A DNA stretch of 64,000 bases from positions 2,232,001-2,296,000 of the forward strand of contig CAXXSY010000004.1 in NCBI GenBank assembly GCA_963665015.2, in the 5' to 3' direction. Within the stretch, counting starts at the first letter, position 1, and every line of letters begins with the position of its first letter. This stretch comes from G963662655 sp963665015 (lineage in GTDB: Bacteria; Cloacimonadota; Cloacimonadia; Cloacimonadales; JAIOQZ01). Made by a program: the position numbers and the translations under genes. The notes below the pieces were generated by a model that saw nothing but the letters and a program-made list of their open reading frames with translations, was not told where the DNA came from and did not search any database. Of this stretch, positions 6,235 through 13,837 are shown in pieces.

Positions 6235-8415
6235 ATGTCTTCAGCGATCAAGATCGAGCACTTGCCTCGCGGCGGGATGATTATCCGTTCGGAGTCTGAG
6301 TGCCTTCAATATGGCTCACCACCGGAAACAATCAAGGACACACAGAAGCGCAGCGACGGCGTTCCGCTACATTACCTGATCCCGCAGCAGATGTTCGATA
6401 TCCAGCGCGGGATATCCCTGTCGGATATGGAATTCCCGGTCTATTACAATTTCTTCAACGGCGGCAGGAAAACGGTGGTAATCTGCACGGAGAATCAGCG
6501 AAAACGGTTGCAGCACATCCTGAAGGAAGCGCTTTTCGGACCGGAGAAGCTCAACCTCTCCCACGACTTCGTAAACGGCTCGAATCCCGGACTGGAGGCG
6601 GAAATCCGCTACTTCCGGCGAAACCCGTTCAAAAACAACCAGCTCATGCAGCTTTCGGACGTCGTGCAGTTCAGGGTATTCAAGAACCGCGAGGTCCAGC
6701 TCGGTGACCTGTGCGTTCGGCAGCAGGACAACGGGACGTTCGACGTAATCGATTCGGACGGTGACCGTGTACATTTAACGCACGACGATATATTCTCCGG
6801 ACACCTTCAGGCGCATGACTTCAACTACTTCTCGTTTCGACAGCCCATCTATGGAATCACCATTCTGGGTGCCGGGGACGGATTCAATCCGAACTCGATC
6901 ACATCGGGCATGATCGTGTGGGTCAACCGTCGCGGCATCATCGTCGATCCGCCGGTCAACACGACCGAACGCCTGGCGCGTCTCGGTGTCAGCCCGAAAT
7001 CGATCGACAGCGTGATCCTGACCCACTGCCATTCCGACCACGACGCCGGCACGATCCAGCAGCTCATGCAGGAAGGACGACTCAACCTCTACACGACCCA
7101 GACGATATTTTCCGGATTTCTGCGCAAGATATCGGCACTCACCTGTATCGAGAAGGATCACCTGCGCAAGATGGTCTCCTTCCACCCCGTGAAGATCGAC
7201 AAACCCGAACGCATCGGCGGTGCCGAATTCCGCTTCCAGTACAATCTGCACTCGATCCCGACCATCTCCTTCCGGGTATCGCTGCACGGCATCGACATGG
7301 TCTATAGCTCCGACACGCAGAACGACCCCGACTTTATCGAGCAGATGTACCGGGAAGGAATCATCGACCGGGCACGACGCGATCAACTGCTGGATTTCCC
7401 ATGGGACTGCGACGTGATCTTCCACGAAGCCGGCGCGAAGCCGCTTCACACCCCGATCGAGTTCCTCTGCAACCTCCCGGCGGAAGTGCGCAAGAAAATG
7501 TACCTGCTGCACACCGACCTTTCCCGTATCCCACCCGATTCCGGACTGAGAATCGCCCCGACCGGACTCGCAAACACCATCCTCATCGATGTCGGAGAGC
7601 TCCCGCACGACGACTCCATCGAGGTGCTGGACGTGCTGGCACACATGGATATCTTCCGCGAACTGCCCATCGAGAAGGCACGGGAAATCCTGATCTACAT
7701 CCAGCGACAGCAGTTTGTCGAATCGGATATCATCCACCGAAAAGGCGATCCGGCGCACTACTTCAGCATCATACTGCACGGCGCCGTCGAAATCGTCATG
7801 GATGGACATCACATTACGACCCTCGGCAAGGGTGACTTCTTCGGCGAAAAATCGCTGATCCTCGACCGATCCCACAGCGCCGACGCAATTGCACTTACAG
7901 ACGTCGAGCTTCTCTCCTTCGAACGCGACGATTTCTTCTCTCTGATACAGGGTACCGACATCGGTGAAACGCTGGATCACCTGGCGCGCATCCAGAACCT
8001 CGAACTGTGGAACCTGGTCGAGCGAAATCCCGTATTCTCGTGCCTTACCCCGACTCAGATCAACCACCTCCACCGCCTGTTCCGTCACGAACTTTTGCGG
8101 ATTCCAGACGGGAAACGCTTTATCCGTCAGGGAGATCATATCGAATCGTGCTACGTAATCCGTAAAGGAGAGGTGAAAGTCATCAAGGACAATCAAGATA
8201 TCGACACCATCACGACCGGCGAGATGCTCGGTGTGACGGCGCTGTTCGATCCCGACGGAAAAGTTCATAATGGATTCCGCGCTGAGGGGGACGTCGAGCT
8301 ATACGCGATCAGCCGCGAGGCCATGATCGAATACGTCGAGAAATACCCGGGAGCCTACGCGAGGTTGTACTACCTGAACTACATCCAGAACATCCCGGAG
8401 GTCTTATGCTCGTAA
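6235..8415 (+). CDS. MBL-fold hydrolase with two C-terminal cyclic-nucleotide-binding domains
   Basis: A 726-residue protein. I chose the ATG at 6235 rather than 6148 because the upstream option overlaps the preceding gene by about 60 nt. A unique N-terminal region is followed by a metallo-beta-lactamase fold with ILTHCHSDHDAG at about residues 261-272, and later conserved His and Asp positions (YSSDTQ, IFHEAG). Two Crp-type cNMP-binding domains follow at about 490-570 (GDFFGEKSLILDRSHSADA) and 615-690 (GEMLGVTALFD). A cyclic-nucleotide-gated hydrolase is the natural reading, and the substrate is unknown. The arginine usually found in the phosphate-binding cassette is replaced, most clearly in the second domain, so ligand binding is uncertain. 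It overlaps the next gene by 10 nt. Confidence 0.82.
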   Translation: MSSAIKIEHLPRGGMIIRSESECLQYGSPPETIKDTQKRSDGVPLHYLIPQQMFDIQRGISLSDMEFPVYYNFFNGGRKTVVICTENQRKRLQHILKEALFGPEKLNLSHDFVNGSNPGLEAEIRYFRRNPFKNNQLMQLSDVVQFRVFKNREVQLGDLCVRQQDNGTFDVIDSDGDRVHLTHDDIFSGHLQAHDFNYFSFRQPIYGITILGAGDGFNPNSITSGMIVWVNRRGIIVDPPVNTTERLARLGVSPKSIDSVILTHCHSDHDAGTIQQLMQEGRLNLYTTQTIFSGFLRKISALTCIEKDHLRKMVSFHPVKIDKPERIGGAEFRFQYNLHSIPTISFRVSLHGIDMVYSSDTQNDPDFIEQMYREGIIDRARRDQLLDFPWDCDVIFHEAGAKPLHTPIEFLCNLPAEVRKKMYLLHTDLSRIPPDSGLRIAPTGLANTILIDVGELPHDDSIEVLDVLAHMDIFRELPIEKAREILIYIQRQQFVESDIIHRKGDPAHYFSIILHGAVEIVMDGHHITTLGKGDFFGEKSLILDRSHSADAIALTDVELLSFERDDFFSLIQGTDIGETLDHLARIQNLELWNLVERNPVFSCLTPTQINHLHRLFRHELLRIPDGKRFIRQGDHIESCYVIRKGEVKVIKDNQDIDTITTGEMLGVTALFDPDGKVHNGFRAEGDVELYAISREAMIEYVEKYPGAYARLYYLNYIQNIPEVLCS

Positions 8416-9413
8416 TCCTGAAGCCGAATATCGAGCCGGAGATCGAGCAGGATTTTCTGGGCAAAATCCGCGCGATGAAGCTGGAATCGTTTGAATACGA
8501 TCTGCCCGATCGAAGGGCGATCTACGTGCGGCACGACATCCCGCGCAACGATTTGTATATCCTGACACATCACGAGGCAGTGGACAATGTCGTCCGGCTC
8601 AGCGGTCAGCAGAAACAGGTCTCCGCCGATCAGCCGCCCGTCTCGATACGAATCGGGGATGAGACCATCTCGCGCGAGACGTTCACCGTCATGGCGGGAC
8701 CGTGTACCTTCATCGACGAGGACGATCTTTCCAGCGTTGCGGAAAAGCTCGCAGAGTCAGGCATCAAATTCCTGCGCGCCGGCGTCTTCAAGCTGCGGAC
8801 GTCCCCATACTCATACCCGGGACCGGGTAATAAGGGACTCGAAATCCTGCGCTCGGTAGCGGAGAAGTTCGGCATGCATTCGATTACGGAAGTGACATCG
8901 ATCGAAGACGCGAAGCTTTCGGCTCAATACGTGGATATCCTTCAGGTCGGAACGCGGAACATGTATAACGTACCCATGCTGACGACGCTGGGCAAGATCG
9001 GGAAACCGGTGTTGTTGAAGCGCGGGCTTTCCAGTACTTACGAGGAATGGCTGTACGCGGCAGAACATATCGCCGTTCAGGGCTGCACAGATATTGTCCT
9101 CTGCGAAAGAGGTATTCGCACCTACGACACGCACCTGCGCAACACACCCGATATCGCGGCTATACCGGTCATGAAATCGATGAGCCGGCTTCCGGTGATC
9201 TTCGACCCTTCGCACGCGACCGGAAAGCGCGAAATGATCCGACCGCTATCCCTCGCCGCTTGCGCCGCAGGAGCGGACGGACTGTTGGTCGAGGTGCATC
9301 CCGATCCGAATCGTTCGCCCATCGACGCCCATCAGACGATCGGCATCGAGAGTCTGAACGAGATTATCCGGGATATCGAGACGATTCGAAAAGTCTATCG
9401 CAATATCGATTGA
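8406..9413 (+). CDS. aroF: 3-deoxy-7-phosphoheptulonate synthase (type I-beta DAHP synthase)
   Basis: A 335-residue enzyme of the first shikimate step, condensing phosphoenolpyruvate with erythrose 4-phosphate. Residues 1-70 form a small ferredoxin-like regulatory domain, as in Thermotoga-type enzymes. The barrel follows with MAGPC, RAGVFKLRTSPYSYPGPG, ITEVTS, QVGTRNM, LLKRGLSST and VIFDPSHATGKR. All expected substrate and metal motifs are visible. The start overlaps the upstream gene by 10 nt and is preceded by gaggtctt, so it is translationally coupled. Family assignment is secure. Confidence 0.93.
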   Translation: MLVILKPNIEPEIEQDFLGKIRAMKLESFEYDLPDRRAIYVRHDIPRNDLYILTHHEAVDNVVRLSGQQKQVSADQPPVSIRIGDETISRETFTVMAGPCTFIDEDDLSSVAEKLAESGIKFLRAGVFKLRTSPYSYPGPGNKGLEILRSVAEKFGMHSITEVTSIEDAKLSAQYVDILQVGTRNMYNVPMLTTLGKIGKPVLLKRGLSSTYEEWLYAAEHIAVQGCTDIVLCERGIRTYDTHLRNTPDIAAIPVMKSMSRLPVIFDPSHATGKREMIRPLSLAACAAGADGLLVEVHPDPNRSPIDAHQTIGIESLNEIIRDIETIRKVYRNID

Positions 9414-9441
9414 CGGAGCCTCACGTTCACCGCTGGATTTT

Positions 9442-10158
9442 TTAATTGAGCTTCTCGTTCCCCACCCGGACGATATCGCCCGATCCATGAACCGTCTGGC
9501 TGATCGACGAAGGCGAGCCCTTGTAGTGGACATCTCCTGAGCCATTGATCACCACGCTCAACGCCTTATCTACCGCGACCTTGACGTCGCCAGATCCGTT
9601 GATCGTTATGCTGGCCGCGCTTGCGCTCATGTCGAACGCCAGCACGTCGCCCGAGCCGTGGATGGAGACATTCAGACTGCCGGTGGTTCCCTTCAGGAAA
9701 ACGTCGCCCGAGCCGTGGATGTTCGTTTCGATCGCATCGTACTCGACCAACAGATTCGCATCGCCCGAGCCATGTACCGATACCGCCAGTTTGTCGCCTT
9801 TGATCAATCCGTCGGAATCGATATCTCCGGATCCGGAAATGCGCAAATGTTCGACATCAGGCATACTCACCCGAATATGGATGCCCTTGTGCTTCCGTAT
9901 GTTGGAATGTTGCTTGAAGCGGATCGTCAGAGTCCCGTCTTCCACTTCGGTTAAAAGGTACTCCATCAGGTTGTCCTCGGCGGTGACTTCACAGAAATAC
10001 TCGTCGCTCTGCACGATGGTCACGTCCGCCGAGACGCTAAGCGAAACGCCTTTGAAATCCGCAACCTCACGATTCTCTTTGATCAGATTGCCCGATCCGT
10101 CAATCGCGAAGCAAAATGTTGAAATCGCCAATAATAAAAGCACGATAGCTCTTTTCAT
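9442..10158 (-). CDS. Secreted GIN-domain (DUF2807) protein
   Basis: A 238-residue protein with a signal peptide (MKRAIVLLLLAISTFCFA). A right-handed beta-helix-like repeat region shows seven HGSGD/NGSGD-type turns spaced about 20 residues apart, the hallmark of the putative auto-transporter adhesin head GIN domain (DUF2807). Such proteins are common in Bacteroidetes and relatives, and their function is not settled. It lies 28 nt tail-to-tail from aroF and just downstream of a small membrane protein gene that is probably cotranscribed with it. Confidence 0.85.
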   Translation of the reverse strand: MKRAIVLLLLAISTFCFAIDGSGNLIKENREVADFKGVSLSVSADVTIVQSDEYFCEVTAEDNLMEYLLTEVEDGTLTIRFKQHSNIRKHKGIHIRVSMPDVEHLRISGSGDIDSDGLIKGDKLAVSVHGSGDANLLVEYDAIETNIHGSGDVFLKGTTGSLNVSIHGSGDVLAFDMSASAASITINGSGDVKVAVDKALSVVINGSGDVHYKGSPSSISQTVHGSGDIVRVGNEKLN

Positions 10159-10194
10159 GGCTACCTCCTTATCGATTTTGCCGGATACTTGAAT

Positions 10195-10452
10195 TTACTG
10201 CTTCCTCAGTCTCCTGTCCAGATGCAAATCCGTAAAGTGTTTTTTTACGCGATGATTTGCCATACGTTCAAGAATGAAGAATACAAGAATCCCAAGAGAA
10301 AGCACGGCAATGGTGCATAGTATTAACAAATCGTTTTCCGGGTTCCTGAAGCACTCAATTGCCAGGAAAAACGACGTTAACAGGCAAACCGAAAAGAAGA
10401 TGATCCCGACAACCACCATCTTTTTACTGGATTTTGCCGTTTCCGTAAACAT
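10195..10452 (-). CDS. Small two-TM membrane protein
   Basis: An 85-residue protein with two hydrophobic segments (about residues 15-35 and 44-65) and a basic C-terminal tail. I place the start at the ATG at 10452, where AGGAG sits 5 nt upstream. The GTG at 10458 would abut the ribosome binding site directly. It lies 36 nt upstream of the GIN-domain gene on the same strand, so the two probably form an operon. No family is recognised. Confidence 0.6.
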   Translation of the reverse strand: MFTETAKSSKKMVVVGIIFFSVCLLTSFFLAIECFRNPENDLLILCTIAVLSLGILVFFILERMANHRVKKHFTDLHLDRRLRKQ

Positions 10453-10644
10453 ATACACTCCTGAAGGGAATCTCAGCTAACCATTAAATTTGTGTCAAGC
10501 ATATTCGATGAACATCAACCTGTTACTCGTCAAAGGAATGATTGGCGTTCAACACAGGCGCATTCGCGCATCTCCCTGAACTATGCGAAAAAAAGGTTGC
10601 GGAAATCACCCGAAGAAAATAGATTGATATTTGAATAATGAATC

Positions 10645-11355
10645 ATGGGACGTGTTATGGTAAAAATGAAAATCTTACTTCCCGTTGCTATTCTGGTCAT
10701 TCTTTCTGCTGCTGTAATCTCTTACAAGGTATTCTTTTACGAAAATTCCGACGATCTGGTTCCCAGGCTAACGAGCCTGAACCTGAAACAGGCGATCGAG
10801 GTGCTCGAGTCGCGCGGACTCCAATACCGAGTCACAAAGATCGACAGTACCGAGCCGAATCCGACAGACCCAGTCGTCGATCAGAACCCGATCGGCGGAT
10901 CACGAATCTGTAAAGGCGTAGCGGTCGAAATCCTGGTTTCCAACCGGCCGATGCCGATCCCCGAAATCGATTCGCTGACCATCGCGGAGGCGGTTCGATT
11001 GACCGACGAATACGGATTCGAGGTAGAAGACACACTTTACGCCTACCACGATATCATTCCAGAAGGGCTGGTTATCGGTTACAAAGAGCGAAGCATCTCC
11101 ACGATTCTCAACAAACCGGTCAGCATCGTCGTGTCGAAGGGTCCCGCCTTGATACCGGTTCCGGACGTCATCGGAAAGCACGTTAACAGAGCCGAAGAGT
11201 TACTCCGAAAGGCCGGTTTCTCATCTTTCGAATACAGAATCGTATCGTCAAAAACTCTTCCGGAAAACTACGTTGTCGATATCGATCCAAAAAACAGGAG
11301 AATCAAACGTACCGCAACCATCTATATCTCCGTCTCAGACGGCATACGATATTGA
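10645..11355 (+). CDS. Membrane-anchored PASTA-domain protein
   Basis: A 236-residue protein with one N-terminal TM helix (KILLPVAILVILSAAVISYKV) followed by three PASTA-like repeats of about 65 residues. Each has the pattern of a helix then a VxxxxP or VSxG strand end (for example VDQNPIGGS, SIVVSKGP, VPDVIGKHVNRAEELLRKAGF). PASTA repeats usually bind muropeptides on Ser/Thr kinases or penicillin-binding proteins. No kinase or transpeptidase domain is attached here. An alternative ATG lies at 10657. It is followed 23 nt later by the response-regulator gene, so a sensing role for the pair is a reasonable inference. Confidence 0.8.
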   Translation: MGRVMVKMKILLPVAILVILSAAVISYKVFFYENSDDLVPRLTSLNLKQAIEVLESRGLQYRVTKIDSTEPNPTDPVVDQNPIGGSRICKGVAVEILVSNRPMPIPEIDSLTIAEAVRLTDEYGFEVEDTLYAYHDIIPEGLVIGYKERSISTILNKPVSIVVSKGPALIPVPDVIGKHVNRAEELLRKAGFSSFEYRIVSSKTLPENYVVDIDPKNRRIKRTATIYISVSDGIRY

Positions 11356-11378
11356 CCGTCTATTGTATGAGATGATCC

Positions 11379-13529
11379 ATGAATCGTGTATTGATCATTG
11401 AAGACGAAGCCAGCATGAGGGACTTGTATAAAAGTCTGCTGGAGGATCAATTTTACGAGATATCGGAGGCGGAGAACGGTACGCAAGCGCTCGAAATGGC
11501 GCAGGAAGAACCATTCGATCTCTATATCACCGATATCATGATGCCCAAGATGAGCGGACTGGAATTCCTGCGCGAGCTCAAGAAAGTCGATTCCAATGCG
11601 CATGTGATAATCGTTACGGGTTACGACGACATCTCTTACAATCGCAAGGCCATCGAGTACGGTGCCTGGAGATACCTGGTCAAGCCGGTTTCCCGCCAGG
11701 AATTTCTTAATGTCGTTCGCATGGGATTGATCGAACACCACAAGCTGGTCGATCCCGATTTCATCCAGTTCGAACCTGTTGAAGAGCCGAAGAAACCGGA
11801 ACCCGAGCCCGAAGAGACCCCGGTAGCAGAATCACTGTTCACGGATATCACGTTTTCGAAGCTCGGAGAACTCTCGTCGGACGACGCGCTGGACAAGTAC
11901 AAATCGGACGAGGAAGTTTATCGGAAAAACGTTGAGCAACCGCTTCAAGAGCTGCTGAAAGAAGTCGCCAGGCAGATTCCCGAGTACATGCAATCCGTGC
12001 TGGAGACCGAGGATCGGATTTTCGAACCCATCCTCCGCAAGCAATTGAAAAAGGAAAGTGTCGTACCCTACTATTATGGCGCGTTTTATCCCAAGGGCGG
12101 CAACAGGAGTCAGGATGGTCAACTCTACGTGGCGATCAACGACGACCGGTTCGAGTATGGTTTCATCATCGGCGAATACGGCGACGATCAGCGACTCGTG
12201 TTTATCGGAAATCTTCGTAACCACAAGGACAAGCTGATCGAAGACTTTGCCGAGATGATCAAAGACGATTCCTTGATCAAGGGCACGCTGCTCGCCAAGC
12301 TGCTGGACATCGAAGAGGAAGAGCAGAACAACGGAACGCCGATCCTCTCGACCCAGGCCAACAGCCCGGGCGGAACGCATGCATGCTATCAGATTCCGCG
12401 CTCGGATGCCGTAACGCACAGCCTTGAAGCCCTTGTCGAAATGGTGCTTCAGGGCTTCCAGAAACTGTATCCCTTGCTGGTTCTGACCACCGGTAGCGAC
12501 GCGCTGGAGAAGCTGAGCCGCACATCGCAATACATCCCCTCGCAGGAGGAGCTGGAAACCTGGCTCGAGAAAGAAGTCACGACCGATGTCTTCCTCGAGC
12601 AGGAGCAGAAGAAGCCACCCACCGTTACGGAATACAAGCCCGTCGAGAGGCGCGTCGTCGAGCCGAAACCGGCACCGGTACCGGAACGCCGACAGGAAAT
12701 ACCCATTGCGCGCCCGGAGCCGGTTCGAGAAAGCAGCTACCTCCTCTACCAGCCGCGATTCTTCCCGGACGAAAATCCCATCGTTCCGGAGCCACCCGTG
12801 CGCTGGAAATCGCTCCTGAAACGCCGAAAACAGATTTATCTGCGCGGCGAAGCTGACGTCGAATTCCTGGCGGAGAACCTCGCGCGACTCCTGATCCGCG
12901 ACACGAAAGGATTCCGCGACACGCTCGTGTTGCACCCCTCACTCAAGTACAGCGACCTCGTGCGACAGGCCAAATCGATCTACCCCGACGGATTCCTGCC
13001 TCTTTTCTTCGAGACCTCCACGCCCATCGACGAGCCCTGCGTCCTGATCCTGAACCACTTCGACACCTGCAATCAGCTCGAAGTACTGGGAGAATATATC
13101 TATCTGCTGCAAAACCGCGACACGAAGCTGTCCATCACCCGTTCAAGCGAATTCCTGATCGTCCCTAATAACGTGTATGTCATCGCGACGGGAAGCCATC
13201 CACTGAGCGATATCCGCGTCCGCCAGGTATTCTCCACCGTCGAATATCAACCCGACTACTCGATCCTGATGGATTTTTTGCCGGAGGACATGGCCGGCGA
13301 TTTTCTCGATCTGCTTCAGGAATTCTTCGCCATGCAGCCGGAGATGGAAAGCTCGGTCGGAGTCCAGCCGTTCCTCATGGAGAGCGAGAATCTGGTCGAA
13401 GCGATGCCCGATATCTGGGACATCGATATCCTGCCCATGTTCGCTCCCGCCATTCTCGAAAGCGGCAAGAAGCCATCCGATTTCGTCTGGGACAAACTGC
13501 TCGACACCAAGCTTCCGAACTGGAAATAG
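11379..13529 (+). CDS. Response regulator fused to a degenerate McrB-like AAA+ domain
   Basis: A 716-residue protein. Residues 1-120 are a full receiver domain (acidic E8/D9, phospho-acceptor Asp52, T80, K102). A proline-rich linker leads to about 190-295, which resembles the DUF3578/MrcB_N domain. Another linker leads to about 475-640, which follows the McrB AAA+ layout: KRRKQIYLRGEADVEFLAEN where Walker A should be, LHPSLKYSDLVRQ for the conserved FHPSYSYEDF block, CVLILNHFDTCNQ for the IIDEINRAN Walker B, and NNVYVIATGSHPLSDIRVRQ for NLYIIGTMNTADRS. Walker A glycines and lysine and the Walker B acids are lost, so NTP hydrolysis is unlikely. It may be a signal-controlled scaffold. No McrC is nearby. 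Confidence 0.75.
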   Translation: MNRVLIIEDEASMRDLYKSLLEDQFYEISEAENGTQALEMAQEEPFDLYITDIMMPKMSGLEFLRELKKVDSNAHVIIVTGYDDISYNRKAIEYGAWRYLVKPVSRQEFLNVVRMGLIEHHKLVDPDFIQFEPVEEPKKPEPEPEETPVAESLFTDITFSKLGELSSDDALDKYKSDEEVYRKNVEQPLQELLKEVARQIPEYMQSVLETEDRIFEPILRKQLKKESVVPYYYGAFYPKGGNRSQDGQLYVAINDDRFEYGFIIGEYGDDQRLVFIGNLRNHKDKLIEDFAEMIKDDSLIKGTLLAKLLDIEEEEQNNGTPILSTQANSPGGTHACYQIPRSDAVTHSLEALVEMVLQGFQKLYPLLVLTTGSDALEKLSRTSQYIPSQEELETWLEKEVTTDVFLEQEQKKPPTVTEYKPVERRVVEPKPAPVPERRQEIPIARPEPVRESSYLLYQPRFFPDENPIVPEPPVRWKSLLKRRKQIYLRGEADVEFLAENLARLLIRDTKGFRDTLVLHPSLKYSDLVRQAKSIYPDGFLPLFFETSTPIDEPCVLILNHFDTCNQLEVLGEYIYLLQNRDTKLSITRSSEFLIVPNNVYVIATGSHPLSDIRVRQVFSTVEYQPDYSILMDFLPEDMAGDFLDLLQEFFAMQPEMESSVGVQPFLMESENLVEAMPDIWDIDILPMFAPAILESGKKPSDFVWDKLLDTKLPNWK

Positions 13530-13550
13530 CGTTCTCGATTGTTCCTATGT

Positions 13551-13690
13551 GTGGTACGCAGACACCCTGTAGGTTTTGAAGTTGGAAGAGCTCGCCCGGA
13601 GGTCGAGCGCTACTGTAGGTTTTGAAGAATGAGAAACCTGAACCTGCATCTCTATCCCTCGTGGTACGCAGGCATCCTGCCTGCCTTTCT
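13551..13690 (+). repeat. Composite intergenic repeat with a nested palindrome
   Basis: The gap between 13530 and 13837 holds no gene. It has two gtggtacgcag starts (13551 and 13661), a 15-bp direct repeat ctgtaggttttgaag at 13567-13581 and 13613-13627 around a GCTCG..CGAGCGCTAC element, and a hairpin GCAGGCA-tcc-TGCCTGC at 13668-13684. The flanking module taggttttga..gaaacctgaa recurs inverted at 53363-53395. Confidence 0.6.
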
Positions 13691-13837
13691 ATCCTTTATT
13701 CAGTTGGTTATCATCATTCATCTCACGCAGTCGTTTGATTGTACGAAAGCCTGTAAATTCCTGCCATTATTTCAAGCATAAAATCCTTGCCAATTTCACC
13801 GGATCGATAGCCTTGGTTCTCGAAAACAGGGGGAACC

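Noticed and set aside
6775..8268. 497-codon open frame antisense to the MBL/cNMP gene
   Set aside because: Same artefact. The plus-strand protein has clear domains over the whole stretch.
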